Shown here: positions 13,866 through 26,770 of the stretch, in pieces
How positions within the stretch are numbered: the stretch's first letter is position 1
How the letters are laid out: the number at the start of each line of letters is the position of its first letter
Assembly (NCBI RefSeq): GCF_963576615.1
Contig: NC_088712.1
Coordinates: 31,153,870 to 31,217,869 of the forward strand
Source: Watersipora subatra
Taxonomy: Eukaryota; Bryozoa; Gymnolaemata; Cheilostomatida; Watersiporidae
Length of the DNA: 64,000 bases
Reading direction: 5' to 3'
Notes under the pieces: generated by a model
Told to the model about the DNA's origin: nothing
The model's database searches: none
Seen by the model: only the letters and a program-made list of their open reading frames with translations
Position numbers and translations under genes: made by a program

Positions 13866-14276
13866 CCCTAGGACACTTGTGTATTCGCCTCATCTAACTT
13901 TCACCTTTTCATCCTCTCGCGAAAACTTCATGAGCGAAACTAAACTACCATAACGAACGAGCGAAAACGCGAAATTAGATAGCTTTGTTCATTGATAGTC
14001 CAAGAAACAAATGACAGCAAGCGATCAAATTGCATCGTCGATATCGCCCACACAATTCTACCTGCGGTTCACAATTACAAACTGGTCCCAAATTGAAATT
14101 TTTTTTCTTACCAGTGAACTGGACCTGAGGAATCTAATTATGTTCGTTCCACTGCATTTATTTTCACATCACTATATTTTCGCACTTATCAGAGCTGCGA
14201 AATTAAGTTGCAGCGAAATTTTACTCTCTATGCTACTCACGAAACTAAATACTAGCGAAATATAAGTGTCCTAGGG
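13866..14276. mobile_element. 411-bp MITE with CCCTAGGACACTT ends, TA target site
   Basis: The left end CCCTAGGACACTTGTGTATTCGC and the right end read in reverse (CCCTAGGACACTTATATTTCGC) are terminal inverted repeats, flanked by TA on both sides (13864-13865 and 14277-14278). The interior is rich in GCGAAACTAAA motifs and is noncoding. A second copy lies at 23580-24953 and is split by another insertion. Confidence 0.9.
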
Positions 14277-14451
14277 TATGATAGTTCCTAATCTAAACAA
14301 ATCCCATATTCCAACTATCTCTATAAACTAACTTCTGCTCAGTTTTTGTGCAGCTCGATTCGCTTGTAGCGATAACATCATGCAATGATTGTTGTGTTGC
14401 TCTGAAAGTATTTTACTAGAAACGAGCGTCCATCAGAACATACGACTGTCC

Positions 14452-14498
14452 AAAAAGCAAACAGCGGATGAAGTATCACATCCGCTGTTTGCTTTTTT
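14452..14498. repeat. 19-bp perfect hairpin
   Basis: AAAAAGCAAACAGCGGATG, a loop of about 8 bases, then the exact complement CATCCGCTGTTTGCTTTTT. The stem is short for a miRNA precursor. Role unknown. Confidence 0.85.
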
Positions 14499-14639
14499 AT
14501 TGTTGCATGCCTTAATTGTACACATGAGACATACACTCATTTTATTATTGCCATCAGTGACTAACAACTAATCTCTTTTCAGGTCATCAGCACATTGTCT
14601 AGTACTAGATTCATTTTATTATTTCACCTGTACTGTATA

Positions 14640-15178
14640 TATGTACACTGTGTATGCATACTGTATACATATACACTACTGTGTATGTATACTGTCTATG
14701 TATACTTTATACTGTGAATGTATTCTGTGTGTATGTATACTGCATACTGTGTATGCATACTGTATACATATACACTACTGTGTATGTATTCTGTGTATGT
14801 ATACTGCATACTGTGTATGCATACAGTATGCATGTATGTAAACTGCATACTGTGTATGTATACTGCATACTGTGTATGTATACTGTGTATGTATACTGCA
14901 TACTGTGTATGTATACTGCATACTGTGTATGTATACTGCATACTGTGTATGTATACTGCATACTGTGTATGTATATTGCATACTGTGTATGTATATTGCA
15001 TACTGTGTATGTATATTGCATACTGTGTATGTATACTGCATACTGTGTATGTATACTGCATACTGTGTATGTAAACTGCATACTGTGTATGTATATTGCA
15101 TACTGTGTATGTATATTGCATACTGTGTATGTATATTGCATATGTATACTGCATACTGAGTATGTATACTGTGTATTT
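14640..15178. repeat. 20-bp minisatellite, about 26 copies
   Basis: The unit is TACTGCATACTGTGTATGTA. From about 14870 to 15140 the copies are regular, while the 5' part is irregular with CATATACACTA variants. It is largely alternating pyrimidine and purine. It produces many overlapping false frames (CILHTVYVYC and similar). Confidence 0.95.
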
Positions 15179-15779
15179 ATAAGTCTGTTATGAACTGTTT
15201 CTACGTGTGATGATTACGACTGTTTAATTCAAACAAAATTTTTCTTGATTTTCAAGATCAAAATCTATGTAAATTTCATCGTAAATCTAATTTTTCGTGA
15301 ACAGAAATAGGAGGTGCAACAGGAAAGGGGGGAATATAATTCATATACACTAATGAATCAGGTACCTAATTGCTCTCCAAGCTAGACCAGAAATAATACC
15401 CACATAATCAGCTATATGGTTGCTCTTCGCCCTTCTCATTCATTTACTACAAATGAATAGGGCCTCTCTTTTAGCCCTATGCATGCATAATTTTCAAGGT
15501 CTTGCTGTCATGAATAATGTAGTAGTGAAATTTATGTATTCTTTTGTTTTCACATACCTAGCCTTAGAACCTTGGCATAGTCTTCTATTGAAACTATGGT
15601 TCTTTTTTATGCCCTACTTACTGTACTGTACCTAATTTCAATAGTTGGCTTCATTGTGGTTGCTCGGTACAAAGAGGAGGGGGTGGTGTAAGCCCCCCCC
15701 AACAGGGTTCTCTCATGTAGGGCCTCAGCCGGGCTTCTCATATGAAGTTTTAAAATTTTTTATTGGAAAGTATCAATAT
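15179..15779. other. no recognised gene
   Basis: No repeat family or exon is evident. The open frame at 15420-15635 is hydrophobic but has no conserved motif or splice context. Confidence 0.45.
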
Positions 15780-16375
15780 TTTTCTATTTTTTGAGATTTG
15801 TTTTGTTTTAGGTGATGTGACTGCAGGGACGTTTTTAGATTAAAATAGGCAAACCTTGACTGCAGTTAAAACGCTAAGAAAAAGACATCATTTTCTATTG
15901 AGCGTTTTAACCAGGATCAATTTTGCCGATTTTATTTTAAGTTCATCCGGAGATTTCCACGCTTTCGATGGGCCATGGCCAAGCGGATGTTTGGTAAAAC
16001 TTGACATTTTGCAAACCTTTATAAAAGTTGTTAATAAGAATATTTTGTCGCTGATGATAATAATGACGCCTAAGAACTACTAGAAGTTGATGTTTGTCTC
16101 TATTGCTTGGAATAAAGTGATATTCTACAGTCATAAAAACTGTCTCCATAACCGTTGGGCAAATAACTGTTCGAGTAAATGATGTTGAGGTCGAGTTATC
16201 TGAAGCAATTTATCATTGCGTGGGAATGGACCAAACAAATCCGTTCGATTTAACCTCGTGTTCGAGATGAAATGTTACATTTTATCCGAGGGCGAGTTAT
16301 CCGAGTTTGACTGTACTTAGCTGCGGAAAATTCCTAAATAGTTGGGGCGGCTCAGCCAGCCAGCCGCCCCAGAGA
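15780..16375. mobile_element. partial 'GAGTTATCC' MITE with GC-rich terminal hairpin
   Basis: This region matches 24065-24660 nearly base for base and is related to the full element at 34583-35345. Its right part contains CGAGTTATCCGAGTTTGACTGTA, the inverted-repeat end of the family, followed by a hairpin built from GGGGCGGCT and AGCCGCCCC at about 16343-16370. It is noncoding; the short open frames on both strands are shadows. Confidence 0.75.
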
Positions 16376-17095
16376 ATAGGGCCTGCAAAGAGCATTGCAT
16401 GCGGTAGTCTTTGTGTATATATGCAATGCATGCACAGTGCCTAAAATTGGTTTTCAAGTCAAGAGTCAATCCATTCTTTGGCAAAAGCTGACTTGATTCT
16501 TTTAAAAAGATTTGTTATGTTGAAAAGCGCCTCATTCGAATCCTTTGTACCTGTTCATGTTCCTAACTCAGAGTCAGTTATCGAGATGGTGCCAAACAAT
16601 GGAGTTTATAGCCCCTGCTTTTTGTGATGAGAGATTCCTTCCTTTGTTTGTTTGTACTTGGATGCAGTTAACTTGTCACCATTGTACTTCACACAGAATT
16701 GTTAATTGCCAGCTTGCCTACTATCCATTGTTATTTCAGCTTTGCCTTCCAATCTCGACAAGCCGGCGTTTGTTTGCAAGAAATCTGTGCGTTTTCATAC
16801 AATGTTTTGAATATCGTAGGTGGCGCATATCATAAGGCGTGTAGAGGTTACAGCCGTAATAACAGCTAAGGCAAGTACTTCTAGGTTATTCATTTTACGC
16901 TGCATTGAAATGTTTTTTGCCAAATGAATATCCAAAAACACAAGTTGTCATTTCTATATGTACTGACTTTGTCTGTTCTTTCGTATGCTTTTCTAAAAAT
17001 AGCTCTATCAAGATTTTAAATCTTAGTCGCGATGCTTGTACAGTGGAGTCAGTACTTATTTGTTTCTTTGTTGAACCCAAGCAATAACTGCAATA
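16376..17095. other. no recognised gene or repeat
   Basis: Contains open frames of about 60-96 codons on both strands without motifs. No splice-bounded exon is supported. Confidence 0.4.
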
Positions 17096-17097
17096 TA

Positions 17098-19904
17098 CCG
17101 TAAAACCTCTGATTGAACGCCGCCTCTATTTGAACGCAGCCTCCAATTGACCGCCACCCTGAGAGAAGGGTTAAAAAATAGACCGCCACTCTCCAATTGA
17201 ACACCACCTCCATTTGACCACCACTCTGACATTATTTGATCTTTATGAACCCGTAATATCAACTGATCTGTAGAAAAGTGTCCACAAAATAATATTAATA
17301 ACAAATCATTTATAATTTATATCAATAACAATTAATTCTCTCGTTATTCAATTCTAAAGCTTTTAGTTGTTTTTTCATTAAAACTTGGAAAGCGACTCCA
17401 TAGAAATAATCAATAATGATCTCAGGCTAGTATTAGTTCTCTGTTTAATGTTTAATGCAGTCTTTCTACTTCTAAGAAGGCTACATATAAAAACGGCTTA
17501 AATAATACGATGATAGATTAACCTTCAAAGCAACGCTATAGAAATAATTACTGTCTCAAGCTAATAGTGGTTCCTTGTTTAACGCGGTCGTGCTTCTTCG
17601 AAGTACGTGTACATATAACAAAAACGGTTTAAGTTTACGATGGTAGATGAACTTTGAAAGCAACGCCATAGAAATAACTACTGTCTCCTACTAATAGTTT
17701 CTTGTTTAACGCGGTCCTAATACTTTGAAGGACTTGCGGACAAAATCCGGTTCGCAAGTTTTGGACGAAAGGTTACGTTTACTTAGCAAACTTTTACGCT
17801 TTGCGTTCTTGCTAAATGCAGTGCGTGAAAGCTATTCTAAAAATATTTGGATGCTAATAGCGACTAGTTCAGCAGTGCAAAAGAAGAGTTGAAGTCAGAA
17901 GGTATTCTGGAAGGTATTGGAAAACTAGAAGATGTTTGTTCCATCGAAAGCAACAATCAGAAGGCAGCTATCCGAGCAAACGATGGAAATATTTTGGTGT
18001 TATAACCTTAATTTTTGTTTCTGCATGTAACATTTCTTGATTCGTTCATGTCACTTGTTCATATATATATAAATATTTGTATCATCTATCATTATTTATC
18101 ATTATTATATCATAATCTCACGACCGAACGCGAGCGAAGCGATTGTTTGGGAGCTTTATGACAAATGCATATGTGCACACAGCTCACGAAAATTATTCAT
18201 CAACACCGTCGTAAACCCTTGTACCGAAATCTCATCAACAAATTTAACCATTTTTCAATGGAGTCGTTTAAGTATAGTAATGATACAAAACACATATAAA
18301 CCTATTTACATATGTTACCAAGTTTTTGCAATTTGTAGACAAAATCCTGAACCTTACCCATCTGATCGGATAATACATAACTAGACAGATTAATTTGGCC
18401 TAAAATTGCTATTAAAACCTGATAAGCCTATTTTATTCAAAATTAAGACCGGCCAACAAAACGCCGATAAAGCCGTGCGACCGAGAGTAGAACCATCAAG
18501 TCGCGCGCATTTCACGAGAAAAACGTGCACATTTCACCAGTCTATGGCATTGTCCAATTGCTGAAGGTTACTAATATCTTTCCGTTTTTAATATCTTCCA
18601 AAAGTATTTAATTATAAGAATAATTATTTGATTTTATAAAATTATTATAAGATTTAATTATAAGAATAATCATTCAAATTTATTTATCCGCAGGTTTCTG
18701 TAATAAACGTAGACTGTTTGAGGCGTAAACCGATTTACAGGTATGAAATTGTGGTAAACAGTTTATCAGCCTACGTTTTTTTGTCCAATTACCGAAGCTT
18801 TCATTAAATTATTTAGAACGTTAGCCAAAATTCTTTACATCTTATGTACAAGCTAAGGCTGAACTACAATGCCCCTTCATGACGAGAACATTTTTTTATT
18901 TTGCTCCAGTTTGCAGAAAAACTTCCAGACGCGTGAATGCTGATGCTCGCTTTCTGTTGCAGATCACTATCAAAACCATTCTACATTCAACACAACCAAC
19001 TTTCAAACTGTTTATATTACACAGCAGCTTGCCATTTTATTTGTAATATTGTGTTTCTCCTATTGCAAGGAAGAGATATAAACATATAATCTTTTCCTTT
19101 CATAATTGCTGTTTGTTGTACATAATAACACCCAGTACATTACAGCTACCATTGCATCTACCATTGCAGTTATCCTATTGCACTGCAGTGCCATTTGACT
19201 GCTAATATTGCATTTCTCAACCAGCAGTACCGTTTCTTTTTTCCAATATCACTTTGGTCGTTTGCTGTATAACAGGGAAATTTCTAGTTTATTAATATAC
19301 AGATTTGTAGCGTGTTATTTAATTAATAGCGTCCTTGCAGCTATACTAAATCGGCTTACGATGGATCGATGCTCATAACTCCACTTCTATTGCACATAGA
19401 AAGCTAGTTGTGGCTGCAAATTGTAGAAAACATATCAAAGCGTGCAATGAGCTTTTATTCAACAATGTCAAATACAGATATAAAATAAAAATATGTCTTC
19501 AATTTTAGGAGGAAATAAAAATTGAAAACTCAAATAAATTGCAAAGAAGAACACAGGCAATAATATCATCGCAAGTCAATTAAAAGCAATAGCTATCAAC
19601 TATTAGAGATATTTCTCAGTTTATCGATGCACATAAATTTATTAAGATATCTTTGACAAGTAAAAGGCAAGTTAGCAGATTTATTGCATCCAAAAGGTTT
19701 AATATCGCTCCACCAAAAAAGAGCAAAATCTAGGCGACATTCGTTTCGCCCGTAGTAGTGCTAAATTTGCCTTCCGAAAATTCTGACGATCCATTTGAAA
19801 AACACACCGCCAGTCTCTATTTGAACGCCGCCTCCAATTGACCGTCACCATAAAAGAAAGGTTGAAAAATAAAGCGCCATGGCGTTCAATTTGAGGTTTT
19901 ACGG
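17098..19904. mobile_element. 2.8-kb TA-flanked inverted-repeat transposon, copy 1, with nested insertion
   Basis: The left end CCGTAAAACCTCTGATTGAA and the right end (reverse CCGTAAAACCTCAAATTGAA) are inverted repeats that continue into diverged subrepeats of the type TTGAACGCCGCCTCC. TA flanks both ends (17096-17097 and 19905-19906). Compared with copy 2 (28594-30169, 1576 bp), it carries about 1.2 kb of extra sequence near 18080-19290 that matches 40190-41440, so this is a nested element. Around 17870-18000 it matches the open frame of copy 2 but is broken by stops. No transposase domain could be named. Confidence 0.85.
18100..19290 (-). mobile_element. nested Helitron-like repeat, partial copy
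   Basis: Matches the body of the repeat at 39838-41445, including shared segments such as AATTATTCATCAACA and CCAATATCACTTTGGTCGT. It sits inside the transposon at 17098-19904. It lacks the GC-rich hairpin end seen at 39838, so it is truncated or joined to other sequence at that side. No coding sequence. Confidence 0.55.
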
Positions 19905-19960
19905 TAACTGTATTTGCAATATAGGTATCTCTGGTAAAGGATAATAACATAAGAATACTG

Positions 19961-20694
19961 GTCTGGTCGACTATCAACCGGTCTGGTCGACAATCAACCG
20001 GTCTGGTCGACTTTCAACCGGTCTGGTTGACTATCAACCGGTCTGGTTGACTATCAACCGGTCTGGTCAACTATCAACCGGTCTGGTCGACTATCAACCA
20101 GTCTGGTCGACTGTCAACCAGTCTGGTCTACTGTCAACCGGTCTGGTCGACTATCAACCGGTCTGGTCGACTATCAACCGGTCTGGTCGACTATCAACCG
20201 GTCTGGTCGACTATCAACCGGTCTGGTCTACTATCAACCGGTCTAGTTGACTATCAACCGGACTGGTCAACTATCAACCGGTCTAGTCGACTATCAACCG
20301 GTCTGGTCGACTAGCAACCGGTCTGGTTGACTATCAACCGGTCTGGTCAACTATCAACCGGTCTGGTCGACTAGCAACCGGTCTGGTCGACTAGCAACCG
20401 GTCTGGTTGACTATCAACCGGTCTGGTCGACTATCAACCGGTCTGGTCAACTATCAACCGGTCTGGTCGACTATCAACCAGTCTGGTCGACTGTCAACCG
20501 GTCTGGTCGACTATCAACCGGTCTGGTCGACTATCAACCGGTCTGGTCGACTATCAACCGGTCTGGTCGACTATCAACCGGTCTGGTCGACTAGCAACCG
20601 GTCTGGTCGACTAGCAACCGATCTGGTCGACTATCAACCGGTCGGGTCGATTAGCAACTGGTCTGGTCAACTAGCAACCGGTCTGGTCGACTAG
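19961..20694. repeat. 20-bp minisatellite, about 37 copies
   Basis: The unit is GTCTGGTCGACTATCAACCG. Copies are exactly 20 bp with frequent GTCGAC/GTTGAC/GTCAAC and CTATC/CTAGC changes. Each unit holds the palindromes GTCGAC and, at the junction, ACCGGT. Confidence 0.97.
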
Positions 20695-21664
20695 ACATTT
20701 CTGGCTGAAACGAACCATTTCGGTCTTGCTCGAAATTTCGTGGCCAAACCCCTGCTCTTATTGGCTGGTTAAAATTCTAGCGAGCACACGTCACATTTTT
20801 CCTTACGTGTGTGAGCAAAGTTAAAAAAGAAATGGGACGATCTTTTTATTGCGTTAATTAAACAACATGAAGAAATTTACGACAAGGCTCACCCGGGCTA
20901 CATAAAAAATATGGCGTCATTTACAATATTTGGTCCTTCATTTGGAATGAAATGAGAGCACAAAACTATATGGAATTCGTTGGTAAATATGATGATATAT
21001 TGTAAAAGGATTTCGTCGGGCTTTACTCAGGCACAATGTAGCTTGTGATTGTGTTGCATAAATGTAAGATGTTGCATTTAGGTTTTACATAAATGTAAGA
21101 GAATGGGTGTGGTTTTCTTTTCGTGTAGAATAGAGGTAATGTGTCATACTCATCCCGATGAAGAATCGTTGACTGATTTATTTATGCATAAGCCACAGTA
21201 CTATGATAAATACTGTTTTTGTTTATTATGTACTCAGCATAGAAAAACATTCATATGTTAACAAAAAATTTAGTTTTGTTGATGGGAAAGGTTGGAAAAA
21301 TGTTTGTATCAAGTGATTTGTTTTGAGCAGCTGAATGATGTTCTGATGAAATTGCTACGTAATTATAATTAATAGTTGTTCCTCACAATTTTTTGTTTAC
21401 AATAGAAACATTTAGCTCAAATACATAAAAACTACCAATGAAACGGTGTCCTGTCTCCATGCATATGGTATCTAGGAAGTGAAGTGACTTCGGATGCCGT
21501 GTGACATGTGGCTTAGCCGAACCGAAACAACCTCCGAACCAAACCCAAGTCGGTTTGGCCATCGTGTGACCACGGCTTTGGAGTGACAGGACTGCATAGC
21601 TATTTACAGAGTCATTAATTAGGCTAATACTTTACCTATTGGATCAAGGCTGGCTTTAAATCAC
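20695..21664. other. no recognised gene
   Basis: Unassigned sequence between the minisatellite and the next MITE. No exon or RNA gene is supported. Confidence 0.4.
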
Positions 21665-22323
21665 TGTTTCCATGATGCCCAGTACTTCGGAGTTGCGCAC
21701 TCTCCGAATCATGGAAACGGCGTCTTCGCACTGAAATCACTGCGCACTGATCCGTGCGAAGCCAGCGCAAATTCACAGCAAGGAAACAGCAATTGGGCAG
21801 TCGCTGCGCATAGCTCTCATGCCATGGAGACAGATTCTTCGAGCGTCATAAACTAGTACAAAAGTTATCCTGCTAATCTCGTTTTCTATTCTTCAGATCT
21901 TCTTTCACTTATATTTAATTATGGTCTGCTCCTACGAGGATGATGAAGTGATTACTATCCTGGACTTTGCTATCGATACCAACAATTTTCGAAAAATAGG
22001 TGGCAAGTCCTAAAGTAACATTTAAATAATTTATTACTTAAATAAATATTTATTAAAATATATTATTGCTAAAAACTGTGTTAAGGTTTGTAAAAAAATT
22101 GTGAATGTGTCTTGTAAATAAAAGTATAATGACGACAAAAGCATAAAAAGACCGTTTCTGACGTTCGAAATCCATGATCGATTCCATGTATCCATCCAGA
22201 GATTTGATTTATACAATTTCTCTTCTCTGGCTAATCTGCTGAAAACCACTGCGCAGCATGTAAACGTTCAATCCCCTCGACTTCGGAGGGGGCTGCATTG
22301 AAGCACTGCGCATCATGGAAACA
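21665..22323. mobile_element. MITE with TGTTTCCATGATGC ends
   Basis: The left end TGTTTCCATGATGC has its reverse complement GCATCATGGAAACA at the right end. The subterminal parts (CTGCGCA, CTTCGGAG) also pair roughly. A related copy lies at 43435-44140, sharing the block CACTGCGCACTGATC on opposite strands. No coding sequence. The target duplication is not clear. Confidence 0.7.
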
Positions 22324-23577
22324 TAGTGAATGAGTAGTGTACAGGTGTTCATTGAAACGCTAGATTGCAAAGTAATGCACAACCCCACATGGGTATCAAA
22401 GTAATGCACAACACCACATGGGTATCAAATAAGTTATAGAAACACAGTGTAAATAAAAGGCTTCGAATGAGTTGGGTTTCCAGTTTATTTTCAACTAGTA
22501 ATGTGAAGGACATGAGCTATTCTGATAATAAACATTAGGCTTTGCTGGTCGATGCTCTTTAGCTCATTTTCTATGGCAATAACCTTGTTTTGAGTTTTCC
22601 TTTCGACTATCAACGATTTGATAGTTTGTTTTTATTACAAATAAAAATTTCACTCGACCATCGAGCAGTGTCATGCAACACTATCCTTAGTTCAGGCCCG
22701 ACTGAAGCTCTGGATTTAATTGCATAGCAGCTAACTGGCAGGGTTGGCAAAAATATCGATGTTTAAAAAAAATCATATCGCTGATATATATATATATCAT
22801 TATATTTTTGATATTTATGATATTTTTTAAACAAATGACCATTTTGAAAAGAGTTTGAAGCTAGGTTGAACTTGTATGGTGTTTACATTGTGATCGATGT
22901 ATTTTATAGGTTCAATTAAGTTGTATGGGGCTAGTCAGCAATGTTTAATACCAGACTTGATTTATTGTAGGCCTAGTATAATAATAATATTTGTAAATAT
23001 AAAAATATTCATCAAACATTGAATTGGAAATCATGACAAGAATGTAATGTGCAAACAAAATAGTGCAAATAGTAAATACACACGATGATAGTCAAGCATG
23101 TTCTAATGTCCTACTCTTGTCTAGTTTAGGTATTTGTAAACGAACACCAGCTTGCCAGCTTTCATCACACCGAGATGATTTCTCAACTTGCTGCGAACCA
23201 GTCCACATGATGAAAACACACACTTTACACTAGCAGTCAAAGTTATGTCATCCCATTTATAGATTTTATACTGAGCCAGAATTCTTTGAAGCTATTGATT
23301 GAAACATTTTTACAGAAAATTATGAGATGAGTTATCTGTCATCTACTTTACTTACTCTGTCATCTCAGTGAGTCAGTGTAATGTGACACTTCTGTCTCAG
23401 GGTGTCAGATTGTTCAATTCAAAATCATGGATTATGAAGTTCAAAGGGTGTTCAGCAGGCTGGTCTTCCAATAAGGCAATAAAATATAACAGCTTAACAT
23501 GAGATGAGATAATCAAGTTAGGGAGATAAGCATCACATTTCCGATGCTTCATCGATGCCATCCATTCACGGTTCACA
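22324..23577. other. no recognised gene; short direct duplication and AT tract
   Basis: Around 22376-22430 the phrase AAAGTAATGCACAAC(A/C)CCACATGGGTATCAAA occurs twice in tandem. An (AT)n tract lies at about 22784-22800. No exon is supported. Confidence 0.45.
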
Positions 23578-23579
23578 TA

Positions 23580-24953
23580 CCCTAGGACACTTATGTATTC
23601 GCGGCATCTAACTTTCGCGTTTTCGTGGTGTCATCCTCTCGCGAAAGTTTCATGTGCGAAACTAAACTATCATAACAAACGAGCGAAAAAGCGAAACTAA
23701 ATAGCTTTGTTCATTGATACTGTATAATTGAATTTTATAACGACATTTATTTTAACGTTTTAACGACCACTATAGCATCGTTAAAGTATAAACCGACAAA
23801 ATAATTTGACTGTCGAAATTTATTACGTTATTATTTTGCAATTATTTAGGATTATTTTCCCATTAGGAATGGTTTATAATGATAGGAATTTGATGTCAAT
23901 GCACATGCATTAGTTAGCGTTATCGTTTGCTGGGGACATCAATCAATGCAGTGAGCACCGTGTGTTGAAAGAAAATAAGACACATGCACTGACACTCGCA
24001 GTACTACACAAGCAGCATGGCTCTGAAAAGGTTTGGATTCACCACTGACACCTCTTCAATAACTTGTAATTTTTTTAGATTTGTTTTGTTTTAAGTGATG
24101 TGACTGACGAGACGTTTTTAAATTAAAATAGGCATAACATGACTGCAGTTAATACGCTCAGAAAAAAAAACATCTTTTCCTTTTGAGCGTTTTAACAAAG
24201 ATCAATTTTGCGGATTTTATTTTAACTTCATTCGGAGGCTTTTACGCTTTCGATGGGACACGGCCAAGCAGGTGATTGATAAAACTGAATCTTTTGCAAA
24301 CCTTTATAAAAGTCGTTAACAAAAATATTTTGCCTCTGATGATGATAATAATGATGCCTAAGAACTACTAGAAGTTGATGTTTGTCTCTATGGCTTGGAA
24401 TGAAGTGACATTCTACAGCGATAAAAACCGCGTCCATGGCCGTTGGGCAAATAACTTTTCAAATGAAGGATGTTGAGGTCGAGTTATCTGAAGGAATTTA
24501 TCATTGCGTTGGAACTGACCAAACAAATCCGTTTGAGTTGACCTTGTGTTTGAGATGAAATGTTACATTTTATCTGAGGGCGAGTTATCCGAGTTGGACT
24601 GTACTTACCGTAAAAAAATTCCCAAAAAGTTGGGGCGGCTCAGCCGGCCAGCTGCCCCAGTGAAAACTGGCCTGTTGATAGTCCAAGAAACAAATGGCAG
24701 CAAGCGATCAAATTGCATTATCGACCTTGCCCACACCATTCTACCTGCGGTTCACAATTACAAACTAGTCGCAAATTGAATTTTTTATCGGTGAACCGGA
24801 CCTGAGGAATATAATTATGTTTGTTCCACTGCATTTATTTTCACATCACTATATTTTCGCACTCATCAGAGCTGCGAAATTAAGTTGCTTCGAAATTTTA
24901 CTCTGTGAGCTACTCACGAAACTAAATACTAGCGAAATATAAGTGTCCTAGGG
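23580..24953. mobile_element. second copy of the CCCTAGGACACTT MITE, split by an insertion
   Basis: The outer parts match 13866-14276, and TA flanks both ends (23578-23579 and 24954-24955). About 955 bp are inserted in the middle (23720-24674), with the hexamer TTGATA duplicated on both sides of the insert. The break falls in the sequence that in the intact copy reads TTCATTGATAGTCCAAG. Confidence 0.88.
23720..24674. mobile_element. nested element containing the 'GAGTTATCC' repeat
   Basis: Bounded by the TTGATA duplications at 23714-23719 and 24675-24680. Its 3' two thirds are the same sequence as 15780-16375, including GGGGCGGCTCAGCC near the right end. No open frame of significance. Confidence 0.7.
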
Positions 24954-24974
24954 TAATCGATGTTGCATGCATAA

Positions 24975-25763
24975 AGGTATAAACACACTAGGCGATATTT
25001 AGAGCGATATCGCGCTGCGTAGCGCTAATCTGCGCTAGAATTCACCCAGCGTGCTCATCCAGAGCGATAACGTTAGACTTTCTCTGCACAACTTTATCGC
25101 TAGCGAGATGCATTTCGATTGGTTGGATTTTACCAGAATGCAATTTTATGGCGGGTAATTATTTCTTATCGATGTTCACCAACGTACATCAGCGACAATT
25201 TGCTATTTTGTTAATATTGAAACATCTTCAGAACGAGCACTGAATTGTTCATAAATTTAATAATAGCACTCCTAGTCATGTGCACCATAACAAACAAAAA
25301 TTGCAAAAAATCCAAGTTGAAAACCAACCTTTGGAGTCAATCGTTGCGCAGGTTGACCATCTTGAGAACAGTAAATATTTAATACATTAGGCCTAAACAT
25401 AAAAAACCACTACAAAATAAAATCTGCATAAAAATAGTGAAAAATATTACAGTTAAAAATGCAATAATTGTTTTTCTTATGTCTCCTTGTAGTGTAGGCA
25501 GTGTACAATCCGTGAAAGTGAGATAGGTTCAATAACAAATGCGTAAGTTGTTTATGTTGTCGCCTAGACGGCGCCATATTGACTGACCTAAATTTATTAA
25601 CAACTCCGAAGAAACTAATGATACGAAATTTTATTGGCAGTTTGTGGGCGTGCCCATTATATCGCTTGCTAGTGAATCGCTCAAGTGTGTTTATGCACAC
25701 GCTAGCGATATCTCCGCCCTCCTCATGACGCTCGCGATAAAATCGCCTAGTGTGTTTACACCT
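24975..25763. mobile_element. PIF/Harbinger-like MITE with TAA target duplication
   Basis: The left end AGGTATAAACACACTAGGCGAT and the right end (reverse AGGTGTAAACACACTAGGCGAT) form terminal inverted repeats. TAA is repeated at 24972-24974 and 25764-25766, the TWA duplication usual for PIF/Harbinger elements. At 789 bp and without a transposase it is non-autonomous. The minus-strand open frame at 25410-25781 is a by-product. Confidence 0.85.
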
Positions 25764-25766
25764 TAA

Positions 25767-26770
25767 GGGAAACGCTGACAAGCGGCGATATAGTATGAAC
25801 TGGCCTTGAGTCTATTTTAATGAATTTTTTGTTTTTGTAGTTGTCGATAATAACTGAACGTTTTAAGCATGTCTCTCCCACACTCTGCGTAAAGTTTTTG
25901 TCGTAAATACTTGGACCATATGTTTACGATGATTTAAAGTAGATATAGCGAAACCTGACTTGGACCAATCAACTCATTTCATGTCTTGCAGCAGATGAAT
26001 TCTTTTAGTAATTATATTTGCTGTTTAAAAACAATCAGATTCTTCAGACAATCAAAATTTTCACCCCAAGTGTGAGGCTATACTGATGACAGTGTCAGCT
26101 AGTGCTGACAACAGTCTATATGTATATGGTAGATAAGCAGCTATCGCTGAGCTATTCACTAGACACCTGTTATCATTAACAACGACTGACTAGGATGGCT
26201 GTGACAACTTGAAAACATGACAAAAACTCAGCAATAGACGTGAGTATATCGAAAGATTCAAATGGATGATTGTGGTCACTTTAGCTCACCTGCTACTGTT
26301 GGGAGACTGTAACTACATGTTATAAGGCTTATCAAGTATTTGATGTCTTCAGTGAATCTATTTTACGCCGTTTTAAACTCACATTCTGTCCCAGCTTCAA
26401 TACAGTAAACAGTGTGTTTTCCTTCCCTATAGAATCGGAAAGGTTTTTTGCAGTCAGAATTACTTCAATGTCTATTGATGTGTCAGGGAAGCATCGTTTG
26501 AGATGTCGCCACTTGCGATGTCGTAGCAGATCTCAACTGGATTGAAAATTTAATATTGCCATGAGCCCAAGCTCTCTTCTGCACACCTATCTAATCATTT
26601 TACAGCATTCACTTAATGTTTACACTATTGAAAACAAACAATAATCATGTGATCACTCATTTCTGATAAGTCAAGGACACCTGGTACGACGGCTTGATGA
26701 CAAACTGATGTCTTCAGACTAGATAGGTTGCCCTTGGCTTGTTCTCTTCTTTGCTCACGTATCTGCATTG
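25767..26770. other. no recognised gene
   Basis: Unassigned sequence between two MITEs. No exon, RNA gene or tandem array is evident. Confidence 0.4.

Noticed and set aside
14452..14498. miRNA precursor
   Set aside because: The stem is only 19 bp with perfect pairing and no flanking lower stem.
14654..15193. Overlapping open frames on both strands (CILHTVYVYC type)
   Set aside because: Shadows of a 20-bp minisatellite; all frames stay open because the unit has no stops.
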